NCBI GenBank assembly: GCA_036244855.1
Contig: BQKZ01000791.1
Span: 104,664 to 124,861 of the forward strand
Source of the DNA: Temnopleurus reevesii
Taxonomy: Eukaryota; Echinodermata; Echinoidea; Temnopleuroida; Temnopleuridae
Direction: 5' to 3'
Length of the DNA: 20,198 nucleotides
The translations under genes and the position numbers were made by a program. Every line of letters begins with the position of its first letter. The first letter of the stretch is position 1. The notes under the pieces are model-generated. The model searched no databases, was not told where the DNA came from, and saw only the letters and a program-made list of their open reading frames with translations. Positions 18,816 through 20,198 of the stretch are shown one piece after another.

Positions 18816-18935
18816 CATTATGACGTAACAATTGATCAAAATGTAAGCATTGTGACGTCACAATAAACAAAGTGTAAACATCGTGACGAAATAAAGTACA
18901 AAAGATAGACATTGCGACGTAACAATGTAAGTTTT
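18816..18935. repeat. Four-copy 31-32-bp repeat with TGACGT cores
   Basis: Copies begin cattatgacgt (18816), cattgtgacgt (18848), catcgtgacg (18879) and cattgcgacgt (18910). The second holds the full palindrome TGACGTCA at 18853-18860, the classic CREB/ATF site; the first has TGACGTAA. The rest of each unit is AT-rich and more variable. Confidence 0.8.
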
Positions 18936-18956
18936 GTCATCATTAATTTCATCATT

Positions 18957-20198
18957 ATGACAATGACAATGACAATTCTTTATTCTCATGGCACTCAAGT
19001 GTAGAGCATTGGAGAACATGAAATACTCACATTTGACTATATGTCAAATGTGAATATGTCAAAATAACAATATAAATGATAATATATGATAATAAAAAAA
19101 AGTGATTATGTTGAAAATGATTATGAAATAATGACAATAATAATGATAATGATGATAGTAATAATTATAATAATATCAATAATAATACTAATATGTAATG
19201 ATAATAATTTAAATTCAATTTCATATTTACATCACCTGACATTAAGTACTATCCCTGAACATATATTGATGAAGACAACCAAATTAAAAAAAAACGTAAT
19301 CGCCCTAACATGTTGGCGACGAGTTGAAACTATAATTCGTACAAATGCATTGTATATTAAGTAAAGTAAACAAAAACAACCAAAAATCAAAACAAACAGC
19401 AAAAAAAAAATAAGTCCGAACTAATCTGAAAAATACAGAAATATAAATTTGTAAAATCATTTCGTGTAAAGTGACATAATCTTCACACAGAATTGAGCTA
19501 GCCTTTTTCAGTTCTCCTTGTAGTTCACCGAATTAAACAAATCCTCCATCTTTAAAACATTAGGCCGCTTTCTATAGTATGGTTTGATAAACAAAATTCT
19601 TTCTTTGTAAAGTGCTGTGCATTCAAACAAATAATGGAATTCATCTCCCATTTTGTTCAATGAACAAAGCTGGCAAATGCGATCTCTTCGTTCGATTCCT
19701 GCGTATCTTCCTGTATTCACAGGTAAACGGTGATTACCACAACGAAACTTTGCCAAAGCGAAACGTAATGAAGGTGGGAGTACCAAAAGATATCTTTCCA
19801 ATTTTAAACTAGTTTTGAAAATTCTATAATTTATATTTTGATTGCTTTCATTCAATTTACCTTGCCATTCTTGACAAAATGAGTCATTTAACCTTATTTT
19901 AACAGCTTTCTTTAACCATGACATGCTAACACTTTCATGCTCATGCCAAATATTTGACATACCCAATTCATTCAAAAGACTTTTTATATGTACTATCCAG
20001 GGGGAAGCGTATATTCCATTATCATCCAATAATTTTAATACATTACAAACTATTGTTGATAATTTACATTTTTTCTCCATTTATAATTTTCAACCAGTAA
20101 TTAATCATTCTTTCCTTGATGGTCAGGGATATTTCAACTCTACCTAGTTCACCTAGAACCATATTATTCATTGTATTTTTCTTCAGCCTCAAAATGTA
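18957..20198 (-). mobile_element. Non-LTR retrotransposon (LINE), 3' part
   Basis: On the minus strand the coding end (19508-20198) is followed by an AT-rich 3' UTR, then AATAAA at 18984-18979 and a short tail of attgtc repeats at about 18976-18957. Such short tandem tails are usual for L2/CR1-like LINEs. The element runs out of the window at 20198, so its 5' length is unknown. A GAT/ATT-rich stretch at 19100-19210 lies inside the 3' UTR. Confidence 0.8.
19508..20198 (-). pseudogene. C-terminal part of a LINE reverse transcriptase ORF, frameshifted
   Basis: The 190-codon frame 20080-19508 carries the region after the reverse transcriptase core found in many animal LINEs: KFRCGNHRLPVNTGRY, then a zinc-binding-like Cys-x2-Cys-x9-His-x4-Cys (starting CQLC, with H and C in FHYLFEC). 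Upstream, 20198-20076, a different frame reads MVLGELGR and YWLKIINGE, which belong just before it in such proteins. The frames switch at a run of six A (minus strand, about 20070-20075), so a one-base indel has broken the ORF. It terminates at 19508. The copy is therefore inactive as it stands. Confidence 0.8.

Noticed and set aside
18816..18935. CRISPR-like array
   Set aside because: The copies are contiguous degenerate tandem repeats without unique spacers, in eukaryotic DNA.

Overview
The window looks like nuclear DNA of an invertebrate deuterostome, most likely a sea urchin or a close relative. The reasons are eukaryotic gene structure (GT-AG introns, AATAAA signals), AT-rich non-coding DNA, many microsatellites, short retroelements whose 3' ends read GCGCTATATAAA followed by ATT repeats, many small fold-back DNA elements, and eukaryotic tRNA-Gly genes with internal A and B boxes. 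The clade call rests on general resemblance of the repeats, not on a search. Four single N characters (2366, 3634, 12772, 18161) mark assembly joins.

Layout. 1-590: repeat relics ending in a retroelement-like 3' end with a TTGAA tail. 632-3730: three identical tRNA-Gly(GCC) genes; the second and third lie in two tandem copies of a 1.0-1.4 kb segment. 5225-5393: a SINE-like element. 5642-6958: a single-exon gene for a coiled-coil protein of about 438 codons, broken by one in-frame TGA at codon 138. 8000-9910: long CT, GA, GT and GAT simple repeats and a perfect 34-bp palindrome. 10267-10609: two adjacent small inverted-repeat elements. 11511-14800: a three-exon gene for a 341-residue P-loop sulfotransferase-like protein, reconstructed here from phase-compatible splice sites; its introns and 3' UTR hold several mobile elements. 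14846-17281: further fold-back elements. 17909-18085: eight copies of the palindrome GATACGTATC (or near matches) set about 21 bp apart. 18461-18935: two small tandem repeats, one with TGACGT cores. 18957-20198: the 3' part of a non-LTR retrotransposon on the minus strand.

The two protein genes show no sign of working together. The observations most worth following are the helically phased palindrome array, the lone stop codon in an otherwise intact coiled-coil gene, and the mobile-element ends that sit within a few bases of both splice donors of the sulfotransferase gene.
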